64,000 nucleotides of DNA from an uncultured Alphaproteobacteria bacterium (lineage in GTDB: Bacteria; Pseudomonadota; Alphaproteobacteria; JALCBB01), in contig OY279575.1 of NCBI GenBank assembly GCA_958267355.1, positions 852,335-916,334 on the forward strand, in the 5' to 3' direction. The notes under the pieces were generated by a model. The model did no database searches and was not told the DNA's origin. It saw nothing but the letters and a program-made list of their open reading frames with translations. A program made the translations under genes and the position numbers. Below, piece after piece: positions 60,519-64,000 of the stretch (position 1 is the first letter of the stretch; the number at the start of each line of letters is the position of its first letter).

Positions 60519-61064
60519 CTAGCGTCTTGCTCTAAAGGGTTTATGACACGCCGAACAGGTAGCAGCGATACGCTCCAAGGAAGCCGAAAGCTCGGCAGGG
60601 TCGGCGGCAAGTTCTGCTAAGGCGGCGTGTTCTAAAGCGGCGGCGGCGGCAACAAATTCATCGGGGCGTTGCCAAATGGCTGGCAGGGCTCTGCGTTTTG
60701 GCAGATAGACCGTGTCAGGATGAAAGGCTTGAACAACTTCGCGAGCGTAGGTAACGATGGTTTGCAACTCCTCGCGGATGACAACAGGGTCAGGGGAATC
60801 TTCGCGGGCGACTCTGCTTAACTTTTTCATACTTTCGTTCAGTCCGCTAAAGACCCGTTTGCGAAAGGCTTTTACATCGCGTAGCGGCACCGTGCCTTCG
60901 CTCAAATCAAATTCACCAATCTGCGGAGTCGCTACAAAATCTTCATCTGCACTTTCATCTGCAGTTGCTCCATCTGCCAGCAAAACAGAAGTAGCCAACA
61001 ACAAGACCGCCACACAAAATGCCACGCCAAGGCTCGGGGCAAGAAATTTTCTGCGTACCTGCAC
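60519..61064 (-). CDS. cytochrome c' paralogue
   Basis: 181 residues from GTG 61064, with GGGGGA 5-6 nt upstream. The frame is open to 61247, but that extension translates the tRNA-Val gene (the familiar MVEVTGSIPVRP peptide) and cannot be real. Signal peptide VAFCVAVLLLATSVLLADG, then a four-helix protein ending in CSACHKPFR. Similar to the gene that follows 18 bp downstream in length, in the FHPDT and ELSASLERI-ATCSACH blocks; a tandem duplication. Confidence 0.87.
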   Translation of the reverse strand: MQVRRKFLAPSLGVAFCVAVLLLATSVLLADGATADESADEDFVATPQIGEFDLSEGTVPLRDVKAFRKRVFSGLNESMKKLSRVAREDSPDPVVIREELQTIVTYAREVVQAFHPDTVYLPKRRALPAIWQRPDEFVAAAAALEHAALAELAADPAELSASLERIAATCSACHKPFRARR

Positions 61065-61108
61065 TTGTTTCCCCCGCCTGTTTCTTCCGCTTGTCTCTCT
61101 GCAAAAGC

Positions 61109-61183
<75 letters not shown>

Positions 61184-61264
61184 GCCACACCAAACTGTAC
61201 AGAAGCTTTACAAACTGCACTTTACCCCCTAGCGCAGAATAATGCACCCCTAGCCGCCTTGCCT

Positions 61265-62375
61265 TTATCGGCTTTCTTGTATTCCTTCCTTGGCAAGTGC
61301 GGCTTCTAGGAAGTCATCTAGGTCTCCGTCAAGGATTGCATCCACCTGTGCCGACTCTAACCCCGTGCGTGCGTCTTTGACCATACGGTAGGGCTGTAAA
61401 ACATACGAGCGGATTTGGTGCCCCCAAGAAATATCGCTCTTAGACGCCGACTCGGCTTGGACTTCTTCCTGACGGCGACGCATTTCAGCTTCAAACAAAC
61501 GCGAGCGCAACATCGCAAAAGCCGTAGCCCGATTGCGGTGTTGCGATCTATCCGATTGACACTGCACGACAATACCGCTCGGCAAGTGGGTTATGCGTAT
61601 TGCCGAGTCGGTGCGATTGACATGCTGTCCGCCTGCACCACTGGCACGATAGGTATCTATCCGCAGGTCTTTGTCTTGAATCTCTATCGCCACCGAGTCA
61701 TCTACGACAGGCCAAACCCAGACACTGGCAAAAGAAGTGTGGCGGCGTTTATTCGCATCAAACGGACTAATCCGCACCAAGCGATGCACTCCCGTCTCAG
61801 GACGCAACCAGCCAAAAGCATATGCCCCTTCAATCCGTAGCGTGGCAGATTTCAAACCCGCTTCTTCGCCTTCGGACTCGTGCAAGATTTCTGCTTTGAA
61901 GCCACGGTGTTCTGCCCAGCGTAAGTACATACGCTCTAGCATACTTGCCCAATCTTGTGCTTCCGTACCGCCCGCCCCTGCGTTGATCTCTAGATAGGCA
62001 TCGTTGGAGTCAGCTTCTCCCGCCAGCATCGCCTGCAAAGCCAACTGCCGTGCCCGTGCTTCGGCTTGCCGCAAAGCTTCTTCGGCTTCCTGCAGGCTTG
62101 CTGCATCGCCTTCGGCTTCGGCTAAGTCTAAAAGAGTCTCCGCATCGTCACGGGCGGTTTGTAAATCTTGTAGAGCTGTGATTTGCTCCGCCAATACGCC
62201 GCGTTCGCGCAAGACACGCGCAGCAGCTTCAGCATCATCCCAAAAATCAGACGCGGAAGATTGCGCGTCTAGCTCGGCAAGACGCGTCTCAGACCCACGT
62301 GCGTCAAAGCCTCCCCCGTAGGACCTGCAGGGAACGCGATAACGACTCAGATAAAGCGCGATGTTCGGGGCGCAT
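61265..62375 (-). CDS. prfB: peptide chain release factor 2 with programmed +1 frameshift
   Basis: The gene is in two frames. From ATG 62375 (GGAG 9 nt upstream) 23 codons end in CTT (62309-62307) followed by TGA (62306-62304). Just before it is GGGGGAGG (62317-62310), so a GGGGG anti-SD pairing site stands 3 nt from CTT, as in E. coli. A +1 shift reads GAC and continues 345 further codons to 61265, total 369 residues. The main part has [19 protein letters not shown], the RF2 codon-recognition motif here represented in [11 protein letters not shown] (the usual SPF being in [14 protein letters not shown]), and the catalytic GGQ in [12 protein letters not shown]2 reads UGA and UAA; low RF2 lets the shift occur. 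Not a pseudogene. Confidence 0.95.
62304..62317 (-). promoter_or_regulatory. prfB +1 frameshift site
   Basis: Coding-strand sequence GGGGGAGGCTTTGAC: a Shine-Dalgarno-like stretch, slippery CTT, in-frame TGA and a following C. This is the standard autoregulatory element of RF2 genes. Confidence 0.95.
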
Positions 62376-62497
62376 TGGCGTTAACTCCGTGCGTAGTTCT
62401 GCAAGCCAACGGGGGCTCAAAAACAATACGCCCCAATCTACGAGCAAAGCTTCCACCCGTAAAGCCCCCATCCGTAAGGAGGCAAATTGTACTCCGC

Positions 62498-64000
62498 CTA
62501 ATAAAGCCCTTGTATCTCTAAAGTTTCGGCACGGGTTTCGCCTGGTTCTTGTCCGACTTTAAAGGCTTCTAGGATTGCGCCCTTGTCGTCAGCCGTGGCA
62601 GTTTTTCCTGTCTGTTCCGACACCCAACGCAGACGCACATCAGGCGGAACCCGAAACGGACGCGCAGGTGTACCCGCCAACGCCTCAGCCATAAACTGCT
62701 TCCAAGCAGGAAGTGCTGCTCTGGCTCCTGACTCGCGACTGCCCAAAGAACGCGGCTGATCGTAGCCAACATAGACTCCCGCCACCAAATCAGGAGAAAA
62801 CCCAACAAACCATGCATCAATAAAATCATTCGTCGTGCCCGTCTTGCCCGCCAACGGACGATTCAATTCACGCGCACTTTGTCCTGTGCCGCGTTGGATT
62901 GCTCCTTCCAAAATGGAAGTGATCTGATAGGCACTGGCAGGGTCAGTACGGTGCTTGCGCGTTTCTGCCAGTATCGGCGGCGGTGCACCACTACGCACCC
63001 GCTTGAGAGTTGCAAAGGCTTCCGCTTCGCTGTTGCCTGAGTTGCCTGAGTTACCTGAGTCGTTCGGCGTATTCGCACCATCGGTATCACTCACGCAGTT
63101 TTCGCACGAACGCGGATCAGCACGATATAGCGTTGTTCCGTGGCGGTCTTGAATCTTCTCAATCAAAGTTGGCGTAATCTCACGCCCACCATTAACCAAC
63201 GAGCCATAGGCGACTGTCAGGTCTAGCAAGGTGACTTCGCCTGCTCCTAAGGCAAAGGACAAAAACGGCGGTAGGTCTTCAAAGATGCCAAAACGCTCGG
63301 CTAGGTCAGCGATTTTTTCCATGCCGATTGTTGAAGCCAAACGCACAGTCATAAGATTGCGCGATTTCTCTACACCGACTCGCATCGGAGTCAATCCGTA
63401 AAACTGGTCGCTCTGGTAGTTGAGCGGTTTCCACTTCTCTAACCCCGGACCTTGGTCAGCAACGAAAGGTGCATCCAATATGAGCTGAGTCGGATTCATT
63501 CCTTCTTCTAATGCTGCTAGGTAGACAAAAGGCTTAAACGCCGAACCCGTCTGCCGCAAGGCTTGGGTAGCGCGATTGAACTCACTTGTCTCAGGAGAAA
63601 ACCCACCCACCATTGCCAGCACACGCCCGCTGTGGGGGTCTAGGGCTATCAAGCCACCATTAACCAATGGCACTTGTCGCACTGCATAGGAAGTGTCTTC
63701 AAGTTGCTCTACAAGGATTACATCGCCCACTGCAGGACGCGTTTTACTCCGCGAGGAAAATATCCACTGCAGGGACTCCTTGCCTTCAATCGCACCTGCC
63801 GTACCATTAGCAAGAGTGAAAGCAAGCTGCGACTCCGACACCGTGTTCAAGCGGGCAAGTTGCCAGCCTGTTGCTCCTGCGGGTAGCTCTATTTCAGATC
63901 CCCGCGCAAGCCAGACCGATTGCGGAACACTTCGGCGGATTGCTCCACGCCATCCGTGGCGGCGGTCATATGCCAAGATGTTATCACGCAAAGCCCGTTC
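62498..64000 (-). CDS. mrcA: penicillin-binding protein 1A (bifunctional peptidoglycan synthase), N-terminus beyond the right edge
   Basis: The last 500 codons are in the window. The first visible part (ERALRDNILAYDRRHGWRG) is the linker after the transglycosylase domain; the transpeptidase domain has the nucleophile motif TGSAFKPF, SRNLMTVR (SxN) and AGKTGTTNDFIDAWFVG (KTG). An insertion rich in Asn/Ser/Gly (DSGNSGNSGNSEAE) lies between transpeptidase motifs. It crosslinks peptidoglycan in the periplasm. The gene is upstream of prfB on the same strand, as in other alphaproteobacteria. Confidence 0.95.
   Translation of the reverse strand, partial: ERALRDNILAYDRRHGWRGAIRRSVPQSVWLARGSEIELPAGATGWQLARLNTVSESQLAFTLANGTAGAIEGKESLQWIFSSRSKTRPAVGDVILVEQLEDTSYAVRQVPLVNGGLIALDPHSGRVLAMVGGFSPETSEFNRATQALRQTGSAFKPFVYLAALEEGMNPTQLILDAPFVADQGPGLEKWKPLNYQSDQFYGLTPMRVGVEKSRNLMTVRLASTIGMEKIADLAERFGIFEDLPPFLSFALGAGEVTLLDLTVAYGSLVNGGREITPTLIEKIQDRHGTTLYRADPRSCENCVSDTDGANTPNDSGNSGNSGNSEAEAFATLKRVRSGAPPPILAETRKHRTDPASAYQITSILEGAIQRGTGQSARELNRPLAGKTGTTNDFIDAWFVGFSPDLVAGVYVGYDQPRSLGSRESGARAALPAWKQFMAEALAGTPARPFRVPPDVRLRWVSEQTGKTATADDKGAILEAFKVGQEPGETRAETLEIQGLY

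Noticed and set aside
62213-62375. prfB as a pseudogene because of the in-frame TGA
   Set aside because: The CTT TGA C context with an upstream GGGGG at the right distance is the normal RF2 autoregulatory frameshift.

Overview
The window looks like chromosomal DNA of a Gram-negative bacterium, most probably an alphaproteobacterium. The evidence is the gene content and order: map next to radC (here interrupted by an adhesin), bolA-grxD-coaBC-dut, secA beside argJ-mutT, comF-nitrilase, aroQ-accB-accC with aat, bamD-ligA and a PBP1A gene beside prfB. MlaA, MlaC, BamD and two outer-membrane adhesins show a double membrane. I cannot assign the lineage more closely.

Layout. 1-22552 (minus) is one uninterrupted giant gene for an inverse autotransporter (intimin/invasin type) with more than 7,500 residues inside the window; its C-terminus lies beyond the left edge. 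map follows at 23.1 kb, then a second, short inverse autotransporter with a related barrel (23975-26158). Then come radC, a corrinoid methyltransferase and its ferredoxin-ASKHA reactivation protein (27.7-30.8 kb). A retron is inserted at 30.7-33.2 kb: an AT-rich reverse transcriptase with a C-terminal TOPRIM-like region and, upstream of it, an msr-msd region whose a1/a2 repeats and hairpins can be read directly. From 33.2 kb to the right edge lie housekeeping genes: an alpha/beta hydrolase, thrS-infC-argC, dut/coaBC/grxD/bolA/secA, argJ-mutT, a methyltransferase, comF, a nitrilase, mlaC/mlaA, accA, aat, accC/accB/aroQ, bamD-ligA, a cytochrome b561 with two cytochrome c' genes, tRNA-Val, prfB and a partial PBP1A gene.

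Two translation signals decide gene models. infC starts at an ATC codon with a strong Shine-Dalgarno sequence, and prfB carries the classical +1 programmed frameshift (CTT TGA C).

The most unusual general property is that most intergenic gaps hold their own short tandem-repeat array (units of about 10-23 bp, different at each place). Similar repeats run into coding sequence: a roughly 125-residue repeat block inside Aat, Lys-rich tails on LigA, AroQ and the retron RT, and fake N-terminal extensions of several open frames. The giant adhesin has its own, larger periodicity: five modules of about 2.0-2.6 kb, each with a conserved cysteine pair and a conserved Asp/Asn-rich anchor.

How the genes work together: the two adhesins are probably surface-attachment proteins flanking map; the retron is probably an anti-phage unit; MlaA/MlaC serve outer-membrane lipid asymmetry; AccA/AccB/AccC are three of the acetyl-CoA carboxylase subunits; BolA and the CGFS glutaredoxin form an iron-sulfur/iron-handling pair; the corrinoid methyltransferase and ASKHA protein form part of a B12-dependent methyl-transfer system, perhaps a split methionine synthase.
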